This document shows, piece after piece, positions 55,221-63,838 of a DNA stretch of 64,000 nt (positions within the stretch are counted from its first letter, which is position 1; every line of letters starts with the position of its first letter). Under the pieces are notes generated by a model that was not told where the DNA came from, searched no databases, and saw only the letters and a list, made by a program, of their open reading frames with translations. Made by a program: the position numbers and the translations under genes. Source of the stretch: Actinomycetes bacterium (lineage in GTDB: Bacteria > Actinomycetota > Thermoleophilia > RBG-16-64-13); assembly GCA_024637035.1 (NCBI GenBank), contig JAGXFW010000016.1, positions 402,485 to 466,484 of the forward strand, written 5' to 3'.

Positions 55221-55294
55221 GTCCCCCCCAACATCTGTCCAGTCTTGTTGGACCCGCCCGAGGTTTCCGGCCCCGGGCGGGTCCCCAACCGCTC

Positions 55295-56683
55295 CTACCA
55301 GTGCTTGTAGTTCACTCCGAATGCCTGCAAGGCCTTGACCGCTTCGTCGTACACGGCCAGGTATTCGGGGGTGGGAACCACCCTCACCGGGTCGTAGCAC
55401 TCATCGAACGGCTGACCCGTGGGAGCTGTCTTGTAGTCCTTCTCGTAGCTGCCGACCAGCGCGTCGAGGATCCGGTTGGCTTCCTCGACCGGCATCCCAG
55501 CCACCGCATGAGCGACCTCGCCCATGAACCGGGCTTCGAGACCCGTGGTCTTGTTCGTGGCCACACCTTTGGCGGAGGCCACGCCCGAGAGGATCTCGCG
55601 ACCGCTGACGGTGTCCGTGATGGCCTGAGCCGCGGCCTCGAGCAGGCACATCTTTGTGCCCGGGCCGGCGACGGTGTAGTACTGGTTGCCCAACATCAGG
55701 TTCGTGTGTTCTTCGATGGCCCGCGCACAGTGTCCGGCGACCGCCAGCGGCTCCCTGGCCGTGGTGATACCCCACCGTACGTGGATGGGTCCGTCGAGAT
55801 GCCACGTAGCCTGCGTCATGACGAAAGCGTTCAACGTGGTGGCCACGTCGACGATGGTGGTCTCCTCGAGTCCACCGGCGTACCCTCCGAAGATGGGCAT
55901 CTGCTCGCACATGATGATGTTCCCGGCCAATACATAATGGGCGGTGAAGGTCAACGCACCTACGTCGATCTTCAGCTCATTGAGCTGGGACACCTCGTGG
56001 CTGTCAGACTGCCGCATCCCCCCGGGGAAGTCTGCTGCGATGACTCCACCGGGAGACAGGGACGTCTCATTGCCCTATAACCCCATCCCGGGCCGGCCGG
56101 CCCGCGCCTGAGCCAGGCGGACCTGATAGGCCTCCTGCCTCACAGCGGCTATCTCCCACGGGCTGTTCGGCGTGGGGTCGTAGCCGTTGATCGTCTGCAT
56201 CACGCCGTCCACGATGGTGTCTACGATGCTTTCCTTCGCGTAAGACTCGTGGATCGGCAGGAAGAGCGGCTCGGAGCACGGGGCTCCGGTCGGCCCGCCC
56301 TGGATCAGCGGCGGCCTCGTGTCTTTGTAGCTCCGCGGGCTGAGCAGCCTCGCATCACGCCCCTCCCCGAGGATAGCGGACTTGGGCGCCGCCGCAATAC
56401 TGGCCCACACCTCTTCTTCCGTGTACTTGATCACGCGCCCGGTGTCCATGCAGTAGATGCCGCACTCCACCAGCATCTCCATGCCGGCTTTGAAGAGGTT
56501 CCCCACCAACGCGGTGTCCGTGGGAACCATGACCTTCTTGTCCATCTGGATCCCGTACTTCTCTTTCAACCTCGAGGCGGTCTTGGGGATGATCTCGTAG
56601 TCCCAGGTGTTCTCATCCACACGCTGCCCGGTCTTCGCGCGGTTGAAGGCTTCGAAGACGGTGACCTTCTGAGCTAGTGCCAC
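55295..56683 (-). CDS. mtmB: Monomethylamine methyltransferase MtmB, pyrrolysine protein (in-frame UAG at 56075-56077)
   Basis: 462 residues from a GTG, with Pyl at residue 203 (202 in Methanosarcina). The N-terminal part (FEAFNRAKTGQRVDENTWDY) and the later parts (CEQMPIFGGYAGGLEETTIVD in pieces, VRWGITTAREPL) match MtmB across the UAG. The frame around the UAG reads GMGL, Pyl, GNETSLSPGGVI. The codon before Pyl is again TTA. Transfers the methyl group of monomethylamine to MtmC, whose gene is 50 bases upstream. The real stop is also UAG, but no family sequence follows it. Confidence 0.95.
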
Positions 56684-56732
56684 TTTGGCTTCCCCCCTTT
56701 CTCTTGATCGGATGTGCGATGAGTCGGTCGGT

Positions 56733-57383
56733 TCATCCGCCGGCCAACTCGATGGCGACCTTCACCGCGTCCGCGGCGTTGTCCGCATAACCGTCGGCGC
56801 CGATCCTGTCCACCCACTCCTGCGAGACAGGGGCACCGCCGAACATGCACTTCACCTTGTCGCGGATGCCGACCTCGATGAGGCCGTTCACGATCTCCCG
56901 CTGGGCGGGCATCGTGGTGGTCATCAAGGCGGAGCCCGTGACGATATCGACGTTCTCCGCCAAGGCCTTCGCGATGATGTCGTCCACGGGGACGTCACGC
57001 CCCATGTCGATCACTTCGAAGCCGTTGGCCGCGAACATCGTCTTCACGATGTTCTTGCCCACGTCGTGGATGTCGCCCTGCACCGTGTGGCAGATCACCT
57101 TGCCCCGGCTCATCGAGCCGCGCTCTTCGGCGGTCATGCCTTCAGTCAGAATATCCACCGCGCCCTGGAAAGCTTCCGCCGCGATGATGATCTGCGGAAC
57201 GAACATCTCGCCTTCGTCGAACAGTTCGCTGATGATGTTCATGCCTTTCGAGAGTCCTTCTTGGATGGCATCCACCACCGTGATCCCGGCCGCCTTCGCC
57301 TCGTGCGCCGCCTCAGCGGCCACTTCAGGCTCGAGCTCCGATACCCCCGAGGCCAGTTTCGCTAGGATCTCTTCTCGATTCAC
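56733..57383 (-). CDS. mtmC: Monomethylamine corrinoid protein MtmC
   Basis: 216 residues from a GTG with GAGGGGGTGAG upstream. Helical cap with GITVVDAIQEGLSKGMNII, then B12 motifs GDIHDVGKN, TGSALMTTTM and FGGAPVS. Accepts the methyl group from MtmB. First gene of the long minus-strand methylamine-pyl gene series, facing a 595-base control region. Stop codon TGA. Confidence 0.94.
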   Translation of the reverse strand: MNREEILAKLASGVSELEPEVAAEAAHEAKAAGITVVDAIQEGLSKGMNIISELFDEGEMFVPQIIIAAEAFQGAVDILTEGMTAEERGSMSRGKVICHTVQGDIHDVGKNIVKTMFAANGFEVIDMGRDVPVDDIIAKALAENVDIVTGSALMTTTMPAQREIVNGLIEVGIRDKVKCMFGGAPVSQEWVDRIGADGYADNAADAVKVAIELAGG

Positions 57384-57545
57384 CTACTCACCCCCTCGCT
57401 CCTAGGTCCGATTCCCCAACACACGTTGCCGTTGGCGCATCATCTCTGGCACGCACTCGACCCCGTATAGGGAGATTCCCGCTTCCGCAGGCCGACTGCT
57501 GCAGGCTGCGTCTCCCCGACTCCCGCCTGGCTGCTCCCTCATGAC

Positions 57546-57563
57546 TACCTGTCTAGACAGGTA
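57546..57563. promoter_or_regulatory. 18-bp perfect palindrome, candidate operator
   Basis: TACCTGTCTAGACAGGTA is its own reverse complement. CTAG is rare in high-GC DNA, so this is unlikely by chance. It lies about 165 bases upstream of mtmC. Confidence 0.6.
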
Positions 57564-57694
57564 CGCGCTAGGCCAAGCAGAGCCACTTTACGCAGCGCAG
57601 AGGCATAAGTCAAACCGCTCTGGACGAGTTCGACTGGACGGACGTACAGGCAATCAGGAACTGGGAGGATCGCTTTCGCCTCTCCGGATCCTCT

Positions 57695-57735
57695 GGTCTA
57701 GACCGCTTGACAGGAACCGAGATAGTGATTACTGT
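57695..57735 (+). promoter_or_regulatory. Second GTCTAGAC palindrome next to a sigma70 promoter
   Basis: GGTCTAGACC (57695-57704) shares the GTCTAGAC core with the longer palindrome 145 bases away, about 14 helical turns. Two bases further begins a perfect -35 box TTGACA (57707-57712), and 17 bases later TACTGT (57730-57735) can serve as a weak -10 box. The arrangement fits an activator or looping repressor acting on the plus-strand operon. Confidence 0.5.
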
Positions 57736-57978
57736 GTCGAACACTGAGCTGGCTCCGCCCGGGGGGGTGGATTGGTGCGAAGGCTCATGGGGGGGCTCCG
57801 AGGCAGGATCCCGACTGGACCCGCGTATTCCCGCGGTCAAGCGAGAGCATTTCTGGCCTCTCGCACAACCTCCCCTTGCTGGCCGGAAACATGCAACTCG
57901 TGAAGGGGGGTAGATCCTGCTTCCAGCGCGTGCATCGCGCGGCCCAAGTGCAGCAACAGCATCGAGAAAGGGGGGAAC

Positions 57979-58338
57979 GTGAGCGCATCAAGCGTGGACG
58001 AGGTCGTCGCCGCGGCGTTGGCACAGGAAGACGCAGCGCACCAGCACGATCCACGTATCGACAAGATGTACAAGAACGACGTCATCACGATCTACGCGTT
58101 CGTGGTCGCACTGTGGATAGTACTCTGGAGCGTGTTCTTCTTCGCAGCCAACCCGTATATCGAGGACAACCTGCTCAGAGTCGTCCTTATCGTCTTGGGG
58201 CTTTCCGCCTCGATCTTCAACACGGTCGGTATGGTCCAGAACACTCGCAGACTGGCTACGGAGCGGGTCCGCTTCTATTCGCAAGACCTGTATTGGCAAG
58301 ATCAGAAACGGGCCCTCAAGGCCTCCTCGAGGGGGTGA
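57979..58338 (+). CDS. Small two-helix membrane protein, unknown
   Basis: 119 residues from a GTG with AAAGGGGGG upstream. A hydrophilic N-terminus of about 35 residues, two membrane helices (VITIYAFVVALWIVLWSVFFF without gaps is the first, in part VVALWIVLWSVFFF; LLRVVLIVLGLSASIFN is the second), then a charged tail with FYSQDLYWQDQKRA. No family recognised. First of four tiny membrane proteins coupled to an APC permease, ending with a TGATG overlap into the next gene. Confidence 0.75.
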   Translation: MSASSVDEVVAAALAQEDAAHQHDPRIDKMYKNDVITIYAFVVALWIVLWSVFFFAANPYIEDNLLRVVLIVLGLSASIFNTVGMVQNTRRLATERVRFYSQDLYWQDQKRALKASSRG

Positions 58339-58499
58339 TGACCGTGGCTAAACACGAAGAGTGGATTCCGTACAAAGACTACAAGGAACCGAAGCAGAGC
58401 ATCTTCATGCAGGTCTTCGACGTGTTGTTCATATTGATCCTCTGCTACATCTTCCTGCTCGTTCCCATCATGCTCACCGGAAAGGTCTTGGTGGGCTAG
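58338..58499 (+). CDS. 53-residue single-helix membrane protein, unknown
   Basis: Starts at an ATG overlapping the previous stop. Charged N-terminus (EEWIPYKDYKEPKQS) and one membrane helix (VLFILILCYIFLLVPIML). Ends in TAG. The tight coupling and conserved-looking amphipathic start argue that it is a real subunit and not a chance frame. Function unknown. Confidence 0.65.
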   Translation: MTVAKHEEWIPYKDYKEPKQSIFMQVFDVLFILILCYIFLLVPIMLTGKVLVG

Positions 58500-58501
58500 C
58501 C

Positions 58502-58813
58502 ATGAGCGTATCGATCGTTACTCGAGCCGCAGCCTTCCGCAAGGTCGTCATCGTCTGCTTGCTCTGCGCCATCCTGATGGTGGGCCTCGCAGGCATCGCA
58601 TGGGCCGATGAAGCCACCACCACCGCCGATCCGGCGGCAGTCGAAGAGGTCCCCGCACTCGACTACTCCTTCACATGGCCCACGTTCATCCTGTGCTTCG
58701 CCCTGGTGATCGGCTACTACATCTTCATCCTGAGAAACTCAGAGAAGGAGTTCAAGGGCGTCATCGCAGAGCGATTCGGCCCCAAGCGTCTCGAAGAGGA
58801 GAAGGACAGTTGA
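58502..58813 (+). CDS. Small membrane protein with N-terminal signal or anchor, unknown
   Basis: 103 residues. First hydrophobic stretch VVIVCLLCAILMVGLAGIAWA ends in a possible signal peptidase site (AWA-DE); an acidic/Thr-rich outside loop follows (DEATTTADPAAVEEVP), then a second helix (FILCFALVIGYYIFIL) and a charged cytoplasmic tail. Two bases after the previous gene. No family recognised. Confidence 0.7.
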   Translation: MSVSIVTRAAAFRKVVIVCLLCAILMVGLAGIAWADEATTTADPAAVEEVPALDYSFTWPTFILCFALVIGYYIFILRNSEKEFKGVIAERFGPKRLEEEKDS

Positions 58814-59001
58814 GCGACGGCACTGCACAGATCATCAACTACGTCGTGTGGGCCATCTCCATCGGGATCTTTGGCTGGCTCATCGTCGACGCGCTGCGGA
58901 TCGAGACCACCTACGACCGCGACCTGCTCGTGAGTTCGCGAGAGGGCGAGATCGAGAAAGAGATCCAGGCCGGCCACCAGGATACGTCAGAGGGGGTGTG
59001 A
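58810..59001 (+). CDS. 63-residue single-helix membrane protein, unknown
   Basis: Starts at a TTG overlapping the previous TGA (TTGA), with GGAGAAGGA just upstream. One helix near the N-terminus (IINYVVWAISIGIFGWLIV), then an acidic-basic tail rich in Glu and Lys. Too short and coupled to be found by usual gene callers. The permease gene starts four bases after it. Confidence 0.65.
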   Translation: MSDGTAQIINYVVWAISIGIFGWLIVDALRIETTYDRDLLVSSREGEIEKEIQAGHQDTSEGV

Positions 59002-59005
59002 GGTC

Positions 59006-60388
59006 ATGGTAGAACAAGCACGACTCAGCCTCCTCCGCGTACTCGGACCGCTCCACGTGTGGGCGCTCGGCGTCGGTATCGTCCTGGTGGGCGAGTTCAT
59101 GGGTTGGAACTTCACCGTCGCAAAGGGCGGGGTGTTCGGAGCACTCGTCGCCTGTTGGTTTGCGGGTATCCTCTACTCCTGCGTGGCCATGATCGACTCG
59201 GAGGTCTCCTCGACGGTGGCCTCAGCCGGCGGCCAGTACGCGCAGGCGAAACATATCCTCGGCCCACTCGCAGCCTTCAACCTGGGGCTCTTCCTGATCT
59301 TCGAGTACAGCATGCTCGAAGCGGCCGACTCGATCGTGATCGGCGCCATCATGCAGCAGTTGCACCCGGCGCTCAGCCCCACCGCGTTCGTGGTGCTGAC
59401 GATCGCGTTCCTCACGTGGCTCAACTATCGAGGAGTCCACGCTTCCCTCACCTTCAACGCGGTGATCACCGGCGTGGCCTTCCTGACCATCATCGTCCTT
59501 CTGTTCGGAGCCGAGTTCTGGAATCCGGGCAAGATCATCAAGACCGAGGAACTCTTCACACAACTCTCCGGTCATGCCGATCCCAAGTCACCCTATGGCT
59601 GGCTGGGGTTCCTGGCCGCTCTACAGTTCGGCATCTGGTACTACCTCGGTATCGAGGGCACCTGCCAGACGGCGGAGGAATGCCGCTCGGCGCCCAGAGC
59701 CTTGCCGATCGGCACCATGTCTGGACTGATCACGCTGCTCATCGCGGCGACCATCACGTGGTACGTCGGTACCGGCCTGGTCGATTGGGTCACTCTGGGA
59801 TCCTCGGCCTATCCGCTGTATGACGCGGCACTCGCAACCGGTAAGCAATGGGTGATCGTGCTTCTCTTCATCGGCACGATCCTCTCCTGCCTTGCGTCTG
59901 CGAACGGCTGCATCAACGACGCGTCTCGCGCATGGTTCGCAATGGGTCGCGACCAGTTCATCCCGAAGTTCTTCGGTGGTGTGCATCCGAAGTACAAGAC
60001 CCCGTACCGTGCCATCCTCTTCCTCGTGCCGATCGCCATCGCCTTCGGCTACACTGGGCTGCTCGACCAGGTGATCACCTTCTCGATCATCTCAGGGTTG
60101 CTCATGTACGCGATCATGCCGATCAACATGGTCCGTTTCCGCCGCCTCTACCCGATGGGCTCGATCAAGCGGGGCTACGTCTATCCGTTCCACCCGTTCC
60201 CGTCGTACGTGTTGTTGCTCTTCGCCGCCGCGACATTCGTGGCCATATACTTCGGTTACTGGCGGAACTTGGTCGCCGCCTTGCTGTTCTACTTGTTGGC
60301 TTCCGTGTGGTTCGTGTTCCACAGGTACAAGATGGTCGACCGGTCCAGGCTCTACACCATGCCGTGGCCGCGACCGAAGGGATACTGA
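59006..60388 (+). CDS. APC-family permease with small-subunit operon
   Basis: 460 residues, about 12 membrane helices. The N-terminus WALGVGIVLVGEFMGWNF and the later EVSSTVASAGGQYAQAK and GIEGTCQTAEECR resemble ethanolamine/amino acid permeases (EutP/YeeF-type APC). Located opposite mtmC and behind the candidate operators, so an amine or amino-alcohol substrate is likely. The four small membrane proteins before it are unusual for APC carriers, which normally act alone. Confidence 0.85.
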   Translation: MVEQARLSLLRVLGPLHVWALGVGIVLVGEFMGWNFTVAKGGVFGALVACWFAGILYSCVAMIDSEVSSTVASAGGQYAQAKHILGPLAAFNLGLFLIFEYSMLEAADSIVIGAIMQQLHPALSPTAFVVLTIAFLTWLNYRGVHASLTFNAVITGVAFLTIIVLLFGAEFWNPGKIIKTEELFTQLSGHADPKSPYGWLGFLAALQFGIWYYLGIEGTCQTAEECRSAPRALPIGTMSGLITLLIAATITWYVGTGLVDWVTLGSSAYPLYDAALATGKQWVIVLLFIGTILSCLASANGCINDASRAWFAMGRDQFIPKFFGGVHPKYKTPYRAILFLVPIAIAFGYTGLLDQVITFSIISGLLMYAIMPINMVRFRRLYPMGSIKRGYVYPFHPFPSYVLLLFAAATFVAIYFGYWRNLVAALLFYLLASVWFVFHRYKMVDRSRLYTMPWPRPKGY

Positions 60389-60406
60389 TAGCGTAGCCAG
60401 ACAAAG

Positions 60407-60462
60407 TCACTGCAGGTTGCCGCGGGCCGGGTACGATCCGGCCCGCGGACTGCTTGCAGTGA
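60407..60462 (+). terminator. Two-tier inverted repeat after the permease gene
   Basis: Inner perfect 11-bp arms CCGCGGGCCGG / CCGGCCCGCGG (60420-60430 and 60438-60448) with a 7-base loop, and outer arms TCACTGCA / TGCAGTGA (60407-60414 and 60455-60462). Very stable, no T tract. Located 19 bases after the permease stop, so it probably ends that operon. Confidence 0.65.
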
Positions 60463-60525
60463 CGATTCTCCGAAACCAGGGCCGCGCACACGGAACAAGA
60501 AGGAGGCCCCCAAGTCGATACCTCG

Positions 60526-61239
60526 TTGGCACTCAAGATCATGCTCGTGCTCGCGGTCGCCCCGCTCCTATGGTGGCGAATCAAGCACGCCTACCGCACT
60601 GAGCATGTCGGCCGAGAGGGGTTGCTCGACTCGTTCCTGGCGGCGCTCCCCGGATCGACCGTCGACAAGGGGCCCCAGGGTCTTCCCCAACTGCGCGGAC
60701 AGTTGGACGGAGCCGCGCTCCTGGTGAGCCTCCACTCCGACACGCTTGCCCTTCGGACCCTGCCCACATTGCGGTTGGAGGTCCGATGGGATCGCACGCA
60801 CAATGCGGTTGTCGACGTGATGCTCGATCCGAGCGGCACAGAGTACTTCTCCGAAAGCTCCGAACTCGGGGGGCGTGCAGCCCCCCCTGAAGGCTGGCCG
60901 GACACAACGATAGTCCAGATTTCGGGCGTCGAGGCCGCCCCGATCATCGAGCGCCTGTCGAGAGTCGATCCCCGCACCTTCCCCGCGCTCAAACACATCC
61001 TGATCGACCGGGACGAACTCAGGCTGACCATGAACTGCGCCCGCGCCGACCGCCAAACGTACCGCGTGTTGCGTTCGGCTACCTTCAAGCCCGATGCCGT
61101 CGGGCCCGGCATCGTGAGCCAGACTATGGCTGCCCTTCGCACGTTGGAGGCGGCGGTCTCCGGCGCGCCCATCCTCACCATGGAGGAGAACACGATCACG
61201 GCCGGGCCCACCGCGAACCCGAACGAGAAGGACGTCTAG
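60526..61239 (+). CDS. Hypothetical protein with N-terminal hydrophobic helix
   Basis: 237 residues from a TTG at 60526; the ATG at 60541 is an alternative, and the best ribosome binding site (AAGGAGG, about 60500) lies rather far from both. A short hydrophobic start (MLVLAVAPLLWW) may anchor it, followed by a soluble domain of alternating strands and helices with no motif I recognise. Followed two bases later by another small membrane protein. Stop codon TAG. Confidence 0.6.
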   Translation: MALKIMLVLAVAPLLWWRIKHAYRTEHVGREGLLDSFLAALPGSTVDKGPQGLPQLRGQLDGAALLVSLHSDTLALRTLPTLRLEVRWDRTHNAVVDVMLDPSGTEYFSESSELGGRAAPPEGWPDTTIVQISGVEAAPIIERLSRVDPRTFPALKHILIDRDELRLTMNCARADRQTYRVLRSATFKPDAVGPGIVSQTMAALRTLEAAVSGAPILTMEENTITAGPTANPNEKDV

Positions 61240-61241
61240 AG

Positions 61242-61712
61242 ATGCCCAAACGCAAGCGCCCGCCGGCAGTGGACCGGCCGCTCAAGAAACCGTATTCGGT
61301 GAATCTCGTGACCGTGGCGGCGATGCTGCTGCCCGGCTCCGGTCAGATGCTGAACGGCGATCCCGTACGCGGTATCACCATGCAGTTCTTCATGATGCTG
61401 ATGGCGTTCATCACCTACCAGGTGACCGGCCCGGAGATCTCCTTCGTCGGCAGGATCGCCGGGGGGGTCCTGGTGTATCTGGTATCCGTTCTGGATGCTC
61501 GAGGCGTAGCGGTGCGCCGCATGAGAGCGTGGGAGCGGATCACGAACCCGCAGCCTGCGACGCCCGTGACGGCAGACTCCGAGGCCGCGCAGTCTGAAAG
61601 CCAGACCGAAGACTCCGAGCCCGAAGGTCCCGGGCCGACCGCGTCCGAGTCAGCGGACTCCGAGGCCACCGGGGCAGAAGACGAGAACCCCGACCCCGAC
61701 CCTAGTCCCTGA
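61242..61712 (+). CDS. Small membrane protein with acidic tail, unknown
   Basis: 156 residues. Basic start (PKRKRPPAVDRPLKKPYS), a stretch LLPGSGQMLNGDPVRG seen in small TM2-like proteins, two hydrophobic helices, then an acidic Ser/Glu/Pro/Asp-rich tail of about 55 residues likely to be disordered. It overlaps the end of the convergent stress protein gene by 11 bases. Confidence 0.65.
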   Translation: MPKRKRPPAVDRPLKKPYSVNLVTVAAMLLPGSGQMLNGDPVRGITMQFFMMLMAFITYQVTGPEISFVGRIAGGVLVYLVSVLDARGVAVRRMRAWERITNPQPATPVTADSEAAQSESQTEDSEPEGPGPTASESADSEATGAEDENPDPDPSP

Positions 61713-62154
61713 CCACGAGCACGGGACAGTGAGCCGCGTGCAGCACCTGAGTGCTCACCGATCCCAGCAGCAGACTTGCGAGTCCACCGTGACCCCGGCT
61801 GCCCACGATGATCAGGCTGCAGGTGCCGCCCTCGTGCGCAGCGTCGACGATGCCTGCGGCGGGAGACCGGTCTTCGATCAGCCGTGACTCCACGACCACG
61901 TCGGTGCCCGAGACCGCAGCCTTCACCCGTTCTTCCGACTCGGCGAGCAGCTCCGTTGCGGCCGCGAGTTCCTCTACGTGGAGCGGCACCAGATTGAAGC
62001 CCCCGCGAGCCGCGGGCACTTCACGCGGACGGACCACGGTCACCACGGTGACTTTGGTGCCTCCAAGTTTCTTCGCCAACCCAGCCGCGAAGCTCTCTGC
62101 CGCCTGCGCGCTCGCCGACCCGTCGGTGGCTACGAGGATACGATCTGGAACCAT
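61702..62154 (-). CDS. Universal stress protein (UspA family)
   Basis: 150 residues, single domain. N-terminal RILVATDGSASAQAAESFAAG and the C-terminal ATP-binding motif GSRGHGGLASLLLGSVS, followed by CPVLVV. Cytoplasmic nucleotide-binding protein; its role here is unknown. It follows the MttB-like gene in the same direction by about 80 bases. Stop codon TAG. Confidence 0.9.
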   Translation of the reverse strand: MVPDRILVATDGSASAQAAESFAAGLAKKLGGTKVTVVTVVRPREVPAARGGFNLVPLHVEELAAATELLAESEERVKAAVSGTDVVVESRLIEDRSPAAGIVDAAHEGGTCSLIIVGSRGHGGLASLLLGSVSTQVLHAAHCPVLVVRD

Positions 62155-62232
62155 GACAGACTCCTTCCAGCCGAGTGTGGTCCACCAGTACGGTACCCGG
62201 TCGGCAGTACCTACAATCTGTCGGAGACGAAT

Positions 62233-63720
62233 CTAGCGGGCGACTCCTGCATCGTGTTCGCGGGTCGCCACGATCTCGTCGAGTCTCGCCGCCACCGCAT
62301 CGTCCAGTGGAACCGGGCGATGGGCCTCCAGCAGGACTCTGGCGATGTCGTAGGCACGGTCGGCGGCGCTGCGGGAGCCATCGCGCTCCCAGATCTCCCT
62401 GGCCTTGCGGTCGAAGAGGCTCGAGGAACTCATCTCGCGCATGTGCTCGAACGTATGGTCGTGACTCACGTACTCGCCGCCCGGGCCGACCTCTTCGATG
62501 ACCTTCAGTGCCGCGTCGAGTTCCGCCATGTCGATCCCCTGGGTGACCCTGCGGATGCGGCCGGCCTGCTCGGCTCCCATGATCATGGAGGCGTAGTCGA
62601 AGGTGATCAACGACTCGATCGCGCCTATGCCGTACACGATGTTGGCGCCGGCCAGCGCCGCTGGCATGGTGGTGAGCGTGAAGTCGTAGCCCTGCTGAGC
62701 ATCGGGCACTTTGCTGTCGGTCGCACCAGCGCCGGCCCAAGAAGGAATGCCATAGCGCTGCGCCAGTTGCACACATGCCACCGAATGGAGCGCCATCTCC
62801 GGAACTCCAACAGGGGCCGCACTCCGCCGTAGGTCCATGATCGTACTGTTGTTGGCCATCATGCAAGGGGTCCCGGGGCGCACTATCTGGGCGAGGACGA
62901 CCCCGCTCAAGCTCTCCGCGTTGTGCTGCACGACCACTCCGACCGGCGTGGCCGGAGACGAGGCCCCCGAGAGCGACATGGGATGAAACGCCATGCCGAC
63001 CCCACGACTCGCCGACTCGATCAGGGCTTCCGTGCACTCGGAGACCAGGCCCAACGGGCTCGTGGGACACAGAAGACACGTGACGATCGGCCGGGCGCGG
63101 AGCGCATCCGCGCCCCCAGCCACCGCTTCCGCCATGTCGATGATCGCGCGCGCATTCGCGCCGCCGTTGAACCCGAGGAACACGTGCTTGCTCGTGCCTC
63201 GGACCATGGCATCGTAGTTGTGCACCGACTGCACCGCGGTGGCCTTGTCCCCCGAACAGGCCGCCCGCTCCACGAAGCTTATGATGTCGAGCGAGTCCTG
63301 AAGACGGGAGATGTCTTCCAAGTCCTGCTTGGTGGTGGAACGCAGCTCGTAGGTGTACGGATCGACGATCCGCACGTGCTCGCCGTAGCCGGCGGTGAAG
63401 CCCGTGGCGCCCGGCTCGATCAAGAAGTCATCTTCCGGCCGGCGCCCACACAGCGTGAAGCTCTCGGGAGCCGCCGCGATCGCTTCCTCCACAAGTGCAC
63501 CCGGTATGCGAACCAGAAAGTGGTCGCCCTGCGCTTCGACCGAGGCGCCGCCGTCCTTGAAGATCTCTGCGGCGGCGGGATCTTCCACCCTCACCCCCAC
63601 CTTCCAAAGCACGTGGAGAGTGGCCTGGTGAAGTGCCTCGATATCGTCGGACCCGAGCCCCTGCAGGCTCCACCTGCCCCGCGCCGAGGGCCCCGATGCG
63701 TGTACTGCTGCGTCTGCCAT
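62233..63720 (-). CDS. MttB-superfamily methyltransferase without pyrrolysine
   Basis: 495 residues with no internal stop. Aligned to the two MttB copies, the Pyl site is an Ala (GCG at 62722-62724, residue 333; local sequence SWAGAGATDSKVPDAQ). Members of this branch act on quaternary amines such as glycine betaine, proline betaine or carnitine; the substrate here cannot be told. Start ATG with GAGGA seven bases upstream. It follows its own corrinoid protein gene. The 40-nt block conserved in the two Pyl copies is absent here. Stop codon TAG. Confidence 0.9.
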   Translation of the reverse strand: MADAAVHASGPSARGRWSLQGLGSDDIEALHQATLHVLWKVGVRVEDPAAAEIFKDGGASVEAQGDHFLVRIPGALVEEAIAAAPESFTLCGRRPEDDFLIEPGATGFTAGYGEHVRIVDPYTYELRSTTKQDLEDISRLQDSLDIISFVERAACSGDKATAVQSVHNYDAMVRGTSKHVFLGFNGGANARAIIDMAEAVAGGADALRARPIVTCLLCPTSPLGLVSECTEALIESASRGVGMAFHPMSLSGASSPATPVGVVVQHNAESLSGVVLAQIVRPGTPCMMANNSTIMDLRRSAAPVGVPEMALHSVACVQLAQRYGIPSWAGAGATDSKVPDAQQGYDFTLTTMPAALAGANIVYGIGAIESLITFDYASMIMGAEQAGRIRRVTQGIDMAELDAALKVIEEVGPGGEYVSHDHTFEHMREMSSSSLFDRKAREIWERDGSRSAADRAYDIARVLLEAHRPVPLDDAVAARLDEIVATREHDAGVAR

Positions 63721-63838
63721 GATCCCGTCCTCGATATCCGCCGTCGATGGGTCTCGCGGGGCGAAGCCGAGCCTGCCGCCGCCGGTTCTGCTCTTGCGCC
63801 GCCTCTAGTCCTGCAGCGTCACCACCCCTCCGCCGCCT

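Larger units (their letters stand above)
57384..57978. promoter_or_regulatory. Divergent control region of the methylamine operon and the small-membrane-protein operon
   Basis: 595 bases without a credible gene; short open frames here have atypical composition. It holds two palindromes with the core GTCTAGAC (listed separately), a likely sigma70 promoter for the plus-strand genes, and a TATACG near 57465 on the minus strand that may serve mtmC. No cobalamin riboswitch consensus was found. Confidence 0.6.

Noticed and set aside
55295..55297. Pyl at the final UAG of mtmB
   Set aside because: The family ends at this place; the following codons show no homology, and the frame does not match the next gene.
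57384..57978. Cobalamin riboswitch ahead of mtmC
   Set aside because: A B12-dependent operon made this worth checking, but the conserved B12-box pattern is not present on either strand.
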